Below, in pieces: positions 22,394-29,403 of a stretch of DNA of 35,739 nucleotides (its first letter is position 1; every line of letters begins with the position of its first letter). Source of the stretch: a virus. Position numbers and translations under genes: made by a program. A model generated the notes under the pieces. The model had not been told where the DNA came from. It saw nothing but the letters and a program-made list of their open reading frames with translations, and did no database searches. The stretch spans positions 1 through 35,739 of the IMG/VR virus record IMGVR_UViG_3300045806_000134; one strand, given 5' to 3'.

Positions 22394-24913
22394 ATGCTTA
22401 ATTATTCGATACTGACAGCGGACACAAACCAAGCCAAGAGCTTGTCGATAGTTGATAATAAGCTAGCAAAATCCTCATTAGCCAATCCAACACGCGGCTA
22501 CTTCACCGCTCACACTTGCAACACTTTACATGAGTTTGCCGACCATATTAACAAGCTCACTGTTAAGCAGTCGCTTATCATCGGCTCAGTCGTTAGACCT
22601 GACAAAACGGTTTTAGCAGTCGGCGAAAAAATCGCACTCACTACAAAAGCAAAACCGCGCGACAATGCGGTATCGCGCTCACTAGACTATCTAAAAAACC
22701 TCAACCACGCGGGTTTTATGTTGTTCGATATAGACGGTCGTCCTGAATCATTTGCCGAGTTACAGGCATTTATTCCAGAGTTGCATGACGGCGTGGGCGC
22801 GGTGGTTAAACCATCATCATCTAGCCTTATTTTTGACAAAAACGGCGCGGAAATCGTAGGCGACAAAGGGCGGCATATCTTTGTACCCGTGTTAGACATG
22901 AGCGACATAGAGCGAGCATCTAAGGCGATATGGGGCAGGCAGTGGTTAAAGGGTTACGGGCATTATCTGATAAGCAACGGCATACACCCTATGCTCTTGG
23001 AACGTGGTATCTATGACCAGACCGTGTTAGGGCATAGTGAGCGTTTAGCATTTGAAGCTAAGCCAATACTAAATAACGGCTTAACCCAAAAAAACAACCA
23101 TTGCGTTGTTATTAATGGCGGTTTTTTAGACACGCGATTAATCGCTGACCTTACCACCGAAGAACTAGAACAAGTTGAACAGCTCAAACACGCAGCTAAA
23201 AAACTTGTTCGCCCTGAGTATGACGCGGTTATCACCCGAAAAAAAACTGAATACATAGCAACTGGCAAGACAGAAAAAGACTGGAACGGGTTAAAAAATC
23301 ACGTTTTGCCTTTTGATTTTGAGGTAACGACCACCAAGGGCGTGTTTAAAGTCGAAGACCTTAACCAATCGCATGACGGCGTGACCATGCGTGACCCTTT
23401 CGAACCAGACTATGACGGCGGCAGCCTGACTAAAGCCAAGTTCTTTTGGAATGACGGGAAACCTAAAATATACAGCCAAGCGCACGGCGGGGTTAATTAC
23501 AAAATAGCAGGTTATGAACCCGTTAAACAAGAAAGCGGTGAACTTGCGTTTTTTGATAATACCTCGTGGGATTGGTGGATAGAGTTATGCGCCCATGTTG
23601 AACGTTTTAACAAAAGTCATGCACAAGTCGCCCTAGGTGGAAAACACAAGATTTTGAGAATTGTACCCGCTAGTCACAGTCCCAACGGGCGCGAAACACT
23701 AGAGTTCTTTAGCCAAAAAGAGTTAGTTTTACTCTACCAAAACGACAAAATCAAAACGGGCGAAAAGAAAACGCGCAACGGTGTAGAAGATGTTTATAAA
23801 GACAAAATTACAGCGTGGGCAACACATAAAGACTGCCAAACTTTTAAAGGCGGGGTTATTTTTAAACCCTATCCGCCAGGCAAAGAACCACCAGCGAACG
23901 GACATTATTTCAACACTTGGCGCGGTTTTGCGGTAGAGCCAAAAGAAAACAACGAGCTATTAACCACAATCAAATTCCATATTAATGAGGTAGTCAGCAA
24001 TGGTGATACGGCAGTAAGTGAATACATTTACAACTGGATAGCATACACGTTCCAGAACCCCGACAAACCCGCAGGAGCGGCGATTGTATTGAGAGGCGGC
24101 AAAGGTGCGGGTAAAGGCACTATTGGTCATTTTTTGGCAAAAATATGGGGTACACACGCTATGCACATGAGCAACTCTAAGCACTTGACGGGTAATTTTA
24201 ACGCTCACTTAGCCGATGTTTGTTTCCTGTTTGCCGATGAAGCGTTTTATTCTGGCGATAAGCACGGCGAAAGCACACTGAAAGCATTGATTACCGAACC
24301 CGTTATGACCATCGAACGCAAAGGCATTGATACGGTACAGCAACCGAACTATTTAAAAGTCTTTATGGCTACCAATAGCGATTTTGCCGTACAAGCCACA
24401 AAAGACGAACGACGATATTTAGTAACGGACGTGGCAGATAGTTACATGGGAAACCGCGATTATTTTAATTCGCTACACGCTGACGTTATTAATCAAGACG
24501 TGCAAGCGGCGTTTTTATATGAAATGTTGAACCGTGATATTGAAAAATTTCATACGGGACGGATACCCGAAACGCAAGCACTACGCGACCAAAGAACGCA
24601 CAGTCTGTGTAGCATCGGTAAATGGTTGATTGATAGTTTAGAGCAAGAGTGTTTTTTTTATTGCTCAGGCAGAGATATTTTAATGTATGAATGGAATGGG
24701 CAGAACATTCCCATGCGTGACCTATGGCAGTCTTATCTACTGTGGTGTGATGAACAGAAGCTAAGCGAGTATAAGCGCGTAACTTTAACCGCACTAGGTA
24801 TCTATCTTGGTAATGCGGGGTTCGCGCGGAAAAGGGGGGCAAGTGGTATCAGTCGGGTGATGATGACACACGATGATGCGGCTACCATGTTTCGCACCAA
24901 CAACAAACTTTAA
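22394..24913 (+). CDS. Primase-helicase (PrimPol-like N-terminus, DUF5906-type helicase)
   Basis: 839 residues. N-terminal half: FDIDG at 111-115 and KGRHIFV near 159-165 fit the DxD and sxH motifs of archaeo-eukaryotic primase-like domains. C-terminal half: Walker A GGKGAGKGT near 567-575, Walker B FLFADEA near 611-617, a KVFMATNSDFAVQATKDERRY sensor region, then a C-terminal winged-helix-like part. Together these make a replication initiator that primes and unwinds DNA, with host polymerase doing synthesis. Residues 29-38 (LANPTRGYFT) duplicate a segment of the antirepressor. Iterons lie directly after the stop, so the protein may bind them. Confidence 0.8.
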   Translation: MLNYSILTADTNQAKSLSIVDNKLAKSSLANPTRGYFTAHTCNTLHEFADHINKLTVKQSLIIGSVVRPDKTVLAVGEKIALTTKAKPRDNAVSRSLDYLKNLNHAGFMLFDIDGRPESFAELQAFIPELHDGVGAVVKPSSSSLIFDKNGAEIVGDKGRHIFVPVLDMSDIERASKAIWGRQWLKGYGHYLISNGIHPMLLERGIYDQTVLGHSERLAFEAKPILNNGLTQKNNHCVVINGGFLDTRLIADLTTEELEQVEQLKHAAKKLVRPEYDAVITRKKTEYIATGKTEKDWNGLKNHVLPFDFEVTTTKGVFKVEDLNQSHDGVTMRDPFEPDYDGGSLTKAKFFWNDGKPKIYSQAHGGVNYKIAGYEPVKQESGELAFFDNTSWDWWIELCAHVERFNKSHAQVALGGKHKILRIVPASHSPNGRETLEFFSQKELVLLYQNDKIKTGEKKTRNGVEDVYKDKITAWATHKDCQTFKGGVIFKPYPPGKEPPANGHYFNTWRGFAVEPKENNELLTTIKFHINEVVSNGDTAVSEYIYNWIAYTFQNPDKPAGAAIVLRGGKGAGKGTIGHFLAKIWGTHAMHMSNSKHLTGNFNAHLADVCFLFADEAFYSGDKHGESTLKALITEPVMTIERKGIDTVQQPNYLKVFMATNSDFAVQATKDERRYLVTDVADSYMGNRDYFNSLHADVINQDVQAAFLYEMLNRDIEKFHTGRIPETQALRDQRTHSLCSIGKWLIDSLEQECFFYCSGRDILMYEWNGQNIPMRDLWQSYLLWCDEQKLSEYKRVTLTALGIYLGNAGFARKRGASGISRVMMTHDDAATMFRTNNKL

Positions 24914-25205
24914 CCATACACAACTATACACACCATACACTAACTATACACGCTTTAAGTTATTGATTTAAAAAGGGTAGTGTATAGAGTGTATAGTTTG
25001 TATAGTTTAGAGTCATGTAAGAGAATATATATAAAATTACACGCTATACACGTTCGTTTTTTTATATTTTGCACACGTTATAAAACAAATTTGAAAAAAA
25101 CTACACAAACTATACACTGACAACATAAACCCACGAACGGCGCGGGGTGTAGCGCGTTAAAAGTGCCGTTTTTAGTGTATGTACAGTTTAGCGAACTGTA
25201 CACGG
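24913..25205. other. Iteron-rich region, probable replication origin
   Basis: Four decamers at 24913-24952 share C(C/T)ATACAC with exact 10-base spacing. Three inverted copies of GTGTATAG or TTGTATAG follow at 24980, 24989 and 24998 with 9-base spacing. Two more CTATACAC copies lie at 25044 and 25110. TGTACAGTT and AACTGTACA form a 9-bp inverted repeat around 25180-25202. AT-rich runs lie between. The 343 bases from the primase stop to 25256 contain no credible gene. Location immediately downstream of a primase-helicase supports an origin. Confidence 0.6.
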
Positions 25206-25278
25206 CGGCTTATTTTGGCGAACTCACCCGCGTTGAAAACCTGCAAAACAAATGTTTGTAATTATTTAATTTTGTTTA

Positions 25279-25389
25279 TTGACAAAACAATTTTATCGTT
25301 TATAATTTAACTCAAGTCGAGAGACTTAGCCCAAAGGGCAACCGCAAGGCTCACGCGGATAGTGAGCCAAAACTTTGGAGTTAGTCATG
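25279..25389 (+). promoter_or_regulatory. Promoter-leader module, copy 1
   Basis: TTGACA (25279-25284), 16-base spacer, TATAAT (25301-25306), then about 80 bases of leader to the ATG at 25387. The leader is the same as in copies 2 and 3 apart from one A fewer in the A-run near 25369. It carries AAGTC/GACTT, GCCC/GGGC and GGCTCAC/GTGAGCC hairpins and the CCGC/GCGG pseudoknot pairing. It drives a gene whose frame is broken. Confidence 0.85.
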
Positions 25390-25600
25390 AATAATAAATT
25401 TTTAGTAATTGGGTGTGTGCGTTGACGTTGAAGTTAAGTTTTTACACCCAACAGCAAAGCGCAAAGCGTTCATAAAAGCAAACGGAGGGAAAGACTTAAT
25501 GCACGAGTCTGGAGACGTGGTAGGGTGCGTGAGAATGGCTGTTTGGCTGCGTAGACAGCCGAACCTTAGTGTGGCATTCCATAATTTGCTAGTAGCGTAA
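25387..25600 (+). pseudogene. Early gene with broken reading frame
   Basis: The frame from ATG 25387 (MNNKFLVIGCVR) stops at 25425. The sequence from 25409 in the +1 frame stays open to 25600 and encodes about 60 residues (VEVKFLHPTAKRKAFIKANG, ending AFHNLLVA). Removing one G from the GGG at 25410 joins both as MNNKFLVIGVCVDVEVKF. Either a recent one-base insertion killed the gene, the assembly has an error, or translation shifts +1. The start MNNK is shared with the gene behind copy 2. Function unknown. Confidence 0.55.
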
Positions 25601-25649
25601 AAACAATATTTACAGCCAAGTACGGCTTAATTAACTCGGAGAAAATAAC

Positions 25650-25937
25650 ATGGGATATTTACACGAAACGTCTATTAAAGACAAACCAGAAGAGCACCCA
25701 GTTCGATACTGGGTGCAAATACTAAAGGATGGGAAGGAGATAGACCGCTTTAATGTTCGTGCCGATACCTACTCAAACATAGGTGGGTGGATTGTAAAGG
25801 ACATAAGAAAAGAGGTCAGTGACGAAATGAAAAAAAGAAATATTGCGCATGACACAGTGTGTCATGTCCATGACAGTAAGTACGGGAGTGACTTTAAAAT
25901 GTCATTTGATGCTGTACACCAATCAAAAAGGAAATAA
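25650..25937 (+). CDS. Small early protein, unknown
   Basis: 95 residues, ribosome site CGGAGAAAATAAC before ATG 25650. It is polar, with YWVQILKDGKEIDRFNVRAD in the first half and a basic tail. It could be nucleic-acid binding or a host-protein inhibitor; no motif supports either. It lies in the early island between copy 1 and copy 2 of the leader module. Confidence 0.6.
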   Translation: MGYLHETSIKDKPEEHPVRYWVQILKDGKEIDRFNVRADTYSNIGGWIVKDIRKEVSDEMKKRNIAHDTVCHVHDSKYGSDFKMSFDAVHQSKRK

Positions 25938-25938
25938 A

Positions 25939-26223
25939 ATGAAAAAATTTGCATTTATCAGTCGCCACGCTGCGACTAAAGAACAGCTAGAAATGGCAAT
26001 CTCCAAAGGGATTGAATTAATCCCTGTGGGAGATTATGACGCGTTCAGCGTCACACCAGATCAAGTAGGAGATTATGATGGAGTATGCGTGGTGCACCCC
26101 GCCGCAGCTTTACGATTAGCAAGTAAATTTACAGTAGCAGTGTTCGAGAACTCCCAACGCTCAGAAGAAGGGGGGAGATTAACTTTTTTCCCCAAAGCGT
26201 TGCACGTTTATTCTTTATCTTAA
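25939..26223 (+). CDS. Small early protein with alternating alpha/beta pattern
   Basis: 94 residues from ATG 25939, with AAAAAGGAAATAAA as ribosome site; the longer frame from 25843 overlaps the preceding gene and lacks one. The order FAFISRHAATKEQLEMA, then GIELIPVGDYDAF, VVHPAAALRLAS and VAVFENSQRS suggests a compact Rossmann-like fold: strands ending in loop, then helix. I have seen this VVHPA/FEN pattern in phage small proteins but cannot name the family. No catalytic triad is evident. Confidence 0.65.
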   Translation: MKKFAFISRHAATKEQLEMAISKGIELIPVGDYDAFSVTPDQVGDYDGVCVVHPAAALRLASKFTVAVFENSQRSEEGGRLTFFPKALHVYSLS

Positions 26224-26227
26224 TAAG

Positions 26228-26376
26228 ATGAAAGAACACGGCAATAAAGGGAACAAGAACGCACAGCGAGAAACACCGAAAAAAGCGGTTCTCGCTGTGC
26301 GTTGTACAGCAGAGCAAACGGCGAAAAGCTGCAATTGTGGGTTTTAAGAATGCTCGATTTAGCTAGCAAAGTTTAA
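26228..26376 (+). pseudogene. Decayed copy of the gene at 27305
   Basis: MKEHGNKGNKNAQRETPKKA matches the N-terminus encoded at 27326. After RCTAEQ the frame shifts, because about 25 bases present in the intact gene are missing, with GCAAA at both ends of the deleted piece. The remainder, from GCAAACGGCGAAAAGCTGCA onward, continues the homology in another frame to a stop at 26374-26376. As it stands the frame ends at 26347 (39 residues). A 15-bp inverted repeat (26258-26272 with 26289-26303) lies inside. Confidence 0.7.
26258..26303. repeat. 15-bp perfect inverted repeat within the pseudogene
   Basis: AACGCACAGCGAGAA pairs with TTCTCGCTGTGCGTT, with an inner CCG/CGG. The intact paralogue at 27305 lacks this symmetry. 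It could be a terminator, a structured RNA, or a trace of templated mutation during replication. Confidence 0.7.
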
Positions 26377-26429
26377 AAACGGGGAAAGTATTTTACAATA
26401 AAAACAACTGTAATTATTAAAATTGTTTG

Positions 26430-26541
26430 TTGACAAAACAATTTTATCGTTTATAATTTAACTCAAGTCGAGAGACTTAGCCCAAAGGGCAACCGCAAGG
26501 CTCACGCGGATAGTGAGCCAAAAACTTTGGAGTTAGTCATG
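26430..26541 (+). promoter_or_regulatory. Promoter-leader module, copy 2
   Basis: TTGACA (26430-26435) and TATAAT (26452-26457) with 16-base spacing, followed by the conserved leader and TTGGAGTTAGTC before ATG 26539. AATTGTTT and AAAACAATT arms flank the -35 box, a possible operator. Leader hairpins are as in copy 3. Confidence 0.88.
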
Positions 26542-26736
26542 AATAATAAATTAGTTAGAAAATTCGCAAAAGCAATAGAAAAAGCTGCTCTGGAATATCC
26601 AGAGCCGCCAGAGCGCGGTGCGCAATTCGCCAATAAATGCGCACTGACAGCAGTGCGCATTTATGGCATAAACGCCGCCTCCTCAACTGAGGAAACATGC
26701 GCTTTTCAAAAAGCGTATGACAATTATTTTAATTAA
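26539..26736 (+). CDS. Small early protein, unknown
   Basis: 65 residues from ATG 26539; an upstream TTG at 26527 lies inside the conserved leader and is rejected. The sequence starts MNNKLVRKFAKAIEKAALEY and continues PEPPERGAQFANKCALTAV, helical with a C-terminal acidic, aromatic tail. It belongs to the group expressed from the repeated leader. Function unknown; a host-directed early role is possible. Confidence 0.65.
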   Translation: MNNKLVRKFAKAIEKAALEYPEPPERGAQFANKCALTAVRIYGINAASSTEETCAFQKAYDNYFN

Positions 26737-26748
26737 AAAAATTGTTTG

Positions 26749-26860
26749 TTGACAAAACAATTTTATCGTTTATAATTTAACTCAAGTCGAGAGACTTAGC
26801 CCAAAGGGCAACCGCAAGGCTCACGCGGATAGTGAGCCAAAAACTTTGGAGTTAGTCATG
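26749..26860 (+). promoter_or_regulatory. Promoter-leader module, copy 3
   Basis: TTGACA (26749-26754), TATAAT (26771-26776). Leader pairings: AAGTC (26784-26788) with GACTT (26793-26797) across GAGA; GCCC (26799-26802) with GGGC (26806-26809); GGCTCAC (26818-26824) with GTGAGCC (26832-26838), and its loop GCGG (26825-26828) with upstream CCGC (26812-26815), an H-type pseudoknot. CCAAA and TTTGG can pair just before the GGAG ribosome site. A start near 26783 would put the first hairpin at the 5' end of the RNA. Confidence 0.88.
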
Positions 26861-27259
26861 AAAGCATTAAAAATTGAACTGAGCAATACAACTGCAATAG
26901 AAGCGGAATTGCACTCAGTGAACGGAAAAGCAAAAGCTCACAGTTACACCGATTTTTCGGAAATTAAAGCTATTGCAGATAAATTTGAAAGCAAAGTATA
27001 TGCTTTGCTAGGGAATAAAAAAGCGATGACGGGAGCAAAAATTATTTCTGAAAGCGGCAGCAGTGTAGCAAAAAGCTACAAAGGAAAAAGGGTAAGTACA
27101 ATTGTGACTATAGAGCGAAAAAGCTCAGGATGGTTTTTGATAGCCATTGGAACTGGCTATCTGTACAACGATAGCGGAAAATCTGAATTGTTTTTAACAG
27201 CGGCTCAAGATGTACGCGCAGTTGTACAGTTTCGCAAAAACTATAATTTAATTAAGTAA
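26858..27259 (+). CDS. Early protein, unknown
   Basis: 133 residues from ATG 26858. MKALKIELSNTTAIEAELHS is followed by a serine- and lysine-rich middle, then VSTIVTIERKSSGWFLIAIG and a LTAAQDVRAVVQFRKNYNLI end, predicted beta-alpha. The largest intact product of the leader-linked set. I do not recognise a family; the position after the third leader suggests strong early expression. Confidence 0.65.
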   Translation: MKALKIELSNTTAIEAELHSVNGKAKAHSYTDFSEIKAIADKFESKVYALLGNKKAMTGAKIISESGSSVAKSYKGKRVSTIVTIERKSSGWFLIAIGTGYLYNDSGKSELFLTAAQDVRAVVQFRKNYNLIK

Positions 27260-27304
27260 TATAGCACTCACAGCGCAAGGATGCGCTATTAACTGGAGAA
27301 TAAA

Positions 27305-27520
27305 ATGTCACCAGTAGTAAATGATATGAAAAAGCATGGCAATAAGGGCAATAAAAATGCCCAAAAAGGCGAAACTGCGAAAGATGCAGTGATCGCGCTG
27401 CGCTGCACGACAGCGCAAAAAAAAATATACACAATTGCGGCAAACGGCGAAAAGCTGCAATTGTGGGTACTCAAAACGCTAGATTTAGCTAGCGAAAAAA
27501 CTACTGGAGTAGAACAATGA
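27305..27520 (+). CDS. Small basic protein, RHH-like
   Basis: 71 residues from ATG 27305 (CTGGAGAATAAA ribosome site); ATG 27326 is an alternative. The HGNKGNKNAQKG start followed by AVIALRCTTAQKKIYTIAA and a LQLWVLKTLDLAS helix fits a widespread small family with a GNxGNxNA leader and a ribbon-helix-helix-like core, often DNA-binding. The gene at 26228 is a decayed relative. The stop overlaps the next ATG by ATGA. Confidence 0.6.
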   Translation: MSPVVNDMKKHGNKGNKNAQKGETAKDAVIALRCTTAQKKIYTIAANGEKLQLWVLKTLDLASEKTTGVEQ

Positions 27521-27579
27521 GATTATTTAATCAGTCGATTCTGCTGCAAAACAAGGTTTCGCGGCGCATAAGCCGTTGA
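27517..27579 (+). CDS. 20-residue peptide, doubtful
   Basis: ATG 27517 overlaps the preceding stop (ATGA), and CTGGAG lies about eight bases upstream. The product MRLFNQSILLQNKVSRRISR is basic. Very short; could be a leader or chance. Confidence 0.25.
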   Translation: MRLFNQSILLQNKVSRRISR

Positions 27580-27606
27580 GCCATATTATGTACAAAACGG
27601 AGGGGT

Positions 27607-27924
27607 ATGAAAAAGTTTATATTTGAAATTGAAAGAATTAATGTGGTGGCTGATAAAGCGACTACTGAGATTAGCTTGCTAGTGGGCAGAAAGTGCTTAA
27701 TAAGTGTACATACCTGTACTTCAATAGCGAATCCCGAAATTAGCGTTTTTATACAACCTGAGATGATAGATAAATTAAACATAGTTAAATTTGTCTCAAA
27801 CGCGAAATGCGAATTTTGGCGCACCTCATCAACAGATGAGGAACTTGAAAAAAGCGGATTAAAACCTTTTGTAAAAGAAATAGCAGAGACTTTAGGATTT
27901 TATTTTGGGGGCGACAATGGCTAG
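27607..27924 (+). CDS. Early protein, unknown
   Basis: 105 residues with a strong AACGGAGGGGT ribosome site. FIFEIERINVVADKATTEIS begins a beta-rich first half; the second half contains FWRTSSTDEELEKSGLKPFV and an amphipathic end. The sequence has an acidic middle region and no recognisable motif. It begins a chain of overlapping small genes continuing to 28848. Confidence 0.6.
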   Translation: MKKFIFEIERINVVADKATTEISLLVGRKCLISVHTCTSIANPEISVFIQPEMIDKLNIVKFVSNAKCEFWRTSSTDEELEKSGLKPFVKEIAETLGFYFGGDNG

Positions 27925-28054
27925 AGTAGATGTTAATGCTATGCGCGAGACTTGGTTAAACCAAGACCGCAGCCATGACGACGAACCAGAACCCGCGATT
28001 GATACGCGGGACGGTTCTGAATTTGAGGAATTTGAGGGCGAAGAAAATGAATAA
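27917..28054 (+). CDS. 45-residue acidic protein
   Basis: ATG 27917 lies inside the end of the preceding gene (8-base overlap). The product is very acidic: DDEPEPAIDTRDGSEFEEFE dominates its second half. Small acidic phage proteins can mimic DNA or inhibit host enzymes, but this is only a possibility here. The next gene overlaps it by eight bases. Confidence 0.5.
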   Translation: MARVDVNAMRETWLNQDRSHDDEPEPAIDTRDGSEFEEFEGEENE

Positions 28055-28223
28055 AAACGTAACGCAACTACAAAGCGGTTGCTTTGTTAAGCACGGCGAA
28101 TACAGCGGATTGAAGCTGTACTCAATGGATAAAAATGCTTGGTACAGCACAGAAGAGCGTGCCATTGTCGTACACAATACAAAAGCTGAAATTGCGGCAA
28201 AAAGACAATCGGTGATGTCATGA
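28047..28223 (+). CDS. 58-residue protein, unknown
   Basis: From ATG 28047; the longer frame from 27975 would run inside the acidic gene. GCFVKHGEYSGLKLYSMDKN and STEERAIVVHNTKAEIA suggest two short beta hairpins and a helix. The GAAGAAAATGAA ahead of it is a weak ribosome site, so coupling with the previous gene is likely. Confidence 0.5.
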   Translation: MNKNVTQLQSGCFVKHGEYSGLKLYSMDKNAWYSTEERAIVVHNTKAEIAAKRQSVMS

Positions 28224-28441
28224 AACCAAATTGGAATGACGCTCCAGAGTGGGCGCGGTGGCTAGCGTGTGATGAAGACGGAAATTGGTTCTGGTACGAA
28301 GAAAAGCCAGAAATCAAGAGCGATGAATATGGGTGGTCTGTTTTAGATAGCGTATTATTTGAATACGCTGGATGCACTGAAGCGTTTATTTGCGAAAACT
28401 GGGAAGAAGCGCTAGAGGCTAGACCATGCGATATGAAATGA
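28220..28441 (+). CDS. Tryptophan-rich acidic protein
   Basis: 73 residues, ATGA overlap with the previous stop. Aromatic and acidic: WNDAPEWARWLACDEDGNWF and YEEKPEIKSDEYGWSVLDSV. This pattern (NDAPxWAxW...DxxGxWxWxE) occurs, from memory, in small phage proteins annotated only as hypothetical. No enzymatic motif; it may bind a host protein. Confidence 0.6.
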   Translation: MKPNWNDAPEWARWLACDEDGNWFWYEEKPEIKSDEYGWSVLDSVLFEYAGCTEAFICENWEEALEARPCDMK

Positions 28442-28590
28442 GTATTGAAACACTCCATCATTTTAGCTGTCATAAATGCAAAAAATGGTGGTCAATAGCA
28501 GACTGGCAGCCAGTAAAAACAATTTTTTGCCCTCATTGCGGAGTGCTGGCAACTGTTGAATCAATCAAAGAGGAGGTCAATAATGAATAA
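28426..28590 (+). CDS. 54-residue zinc-finger-like protein
   Basis: Starts at ATG 28426, with AGAGG seven bases upstream, or at ATG 28438 (ATGA overlap). CHKCKKWW and FCPHCG give two CxxC pairs about 24 residues apart, enough for a zinc ribbon. Such small zinc proteins in phages often bind nucleic acid or host RNA polymerase. The next gene starts within its end. Confidence 0.55.
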   Translation: MRYEMSIETLHHFSCHKCKKWWSIADWQPVKTIFCPHCGVLATVESIKEEVNNE

Positions 28591-28714
28591 AAACGAACAA
28601 TTTAAAGCTGACGCTGAACGATACGAGCAGGAACAAGACAAAGAAGTGTTGTATTTTGTCTGCTTTGTAATTTTTGTTGTTAGTGTCGTTGCGTTTTGGT
28701 TTGGTGCGTCATGA
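28583..28714 (+). CDS. Small single-pass membrane protein
   Basis: 43 residues with an excellent AGGAGGTCAAT ribosome site. The first half is charged (KNEQFKADAERYEQEQDKEV); the second is one hydrophobic helix (LYFVCFVIFVVSVVAFWFGA). It precedes another small membrane protein by ATGA overlap. Perhaps a superinfection or lysis-timing factor. Confidence 0.55.
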   Translation: MNKNEQFKADAERYEQEQDKEVLYFVCFVIFVVSVVAFWFGAS

Positions 28715-28848
28715 GTACATTTATGAAAGACCAAAAAAACCGAGAAAAACCGCGCTATATTGACTATGCGCCAATGCCGAAAGAAATGATTTTTTTGATT
28801 GGCTTGGCGGTCGGGTTGTTTGCAACTTTGGTGATGATGTCACGCTAA
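28711..28848 (+). CDS. Small membrane protein
   Basis: 45 residues, ATGA overlap with the previous gene. The N-terminal half is basic (MKDQKNREKPRYIDYAPMPK), followed by a single transmembrane helix, MIFLIGLAVGLFATLVMM. It is the last gene before a terminator that separates the early island from the lysis genes. Confidence 0.55.
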   Translation: MSTFMKDQKNREKPRYIDYAPMPKEMIFLIGLAVGLFATLVMMSR

Positions 28849-28875
28849 CGCTTGGTTATTTGATTAATCCGTTAT

Positions 28876-28912
28876 GCCCTAACCTAGTTTTTATAGGTTA
28901 GGGCTTAGCTTT
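28876..28912 (+). terminator. Terminator between early island and lysis genes
   Basis: GCCCTAACCTA (28876-28886) pairs perfectly with TAGGTTAGGGC (28894-28904) and is followed by TTAGCTTTT. The T-run is interrupted, so termination may be incomplete. Confidence 0.65.
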
Positions 28913-28945
28913 TGAGGTATCATTTGTGTATTTTCGGGTGAGCAA

Positions 28946-29212
28946 ATGAGTCTAATAGACGAACGTGTTGCTGTGCTAGAGAGTCAATTGACGCGAGCTA
29001 GGGCGGATTTGAACGAAATCGCGAATGACAATAGAGAAGCACATAAAGCGCATCGTGAGAGAGATGACGCGCTAGAATCAGAAGTGGCAAGGCTAAAAGT
29101 GTCTATAGCAAAATATGAATGGTTGTTGGGCGGCGTGACAACGTGCGTTATTGTTGTCGCGTGGGTGCTTAATAGCACGGGTTTTTTTAACATTTGGAGC
29201 TTTAAAAAATGA
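28946..29212 (+). CDS. XhlA-like lysis protein
   Basis: 88 residues, with GGGTGAG ribosome site. LIDERVAVLESQLTRARADL begins a coiled coil through residue 55, and YEWLLGGVTTCVIVVAWVLN is a C-terminal membrane helix. This matches the XhlA/holin-associated layout. It probably works with the holin at 29209, whose start overlaps its stop. Confidence 0.65.
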   Translation: MSLIDERVAVLESQLTRARADLNEIANDNREAHKAHRERDDALESEVARLKVSIAKYEWLLGGVTTCVIVVAWVLNSTGFFNIWSFKK

Positions 29213-29403
29213 AAATTAATGTAGATTGGACGCAACCAAGCACTCAGAGAGGCATTATCTGGGCGATTTTTGGCTTGGTTGGTTTGGTTTTTAGTTGGTT
29301 TGGCAAAGATACCAGCTCACTTTTACCAATTTTTACCGCGATGTTAGCGGCAGGGGCGCACGGCGTAGCAGTTGACGATGATAAACAAGGTGGTGAAAAA
29401 TGA
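29209..29403 (+). CDS. Small holin
   Basis: 64 residues with two membrane segments (IIWAIFGLVGLVFSWFG and LLPIFTAMLAAGAHGVAV), a charged N-terminus and a hydrophilic C-terminus, as in class II holins. The stop overlaps the endolysin start by ATGA. It would form the inner-membrane hole that releases or activates the endolysin. Confidence 0.65.
   Translation: MKINVDWTQPSTQRGIIWAIFGLVGLVFSWFGKDTSSLLPIFTAMLAAGAHGVAVDDDKQGGEK

Noticed and set aside
25313-25390. Leader as a known riboswitch (c-di-GMP, SAM-II or preQ1 type) or twister ribozyme.
   Set aside because: GGGCAA and CCGCAAGG fragments recall parts of such RNAs, but the conserved core positions and helix order do not match any that I can recall. 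Left as unnamed.
26779-26853. AACTC/GAGTT as an outer stem enclosing the leader and hiding the ribosome site.
   Set aside because: With the -10 box at 26771-26776, transcription should start near 26783, so most of the 5' strand would not be in the RNA.
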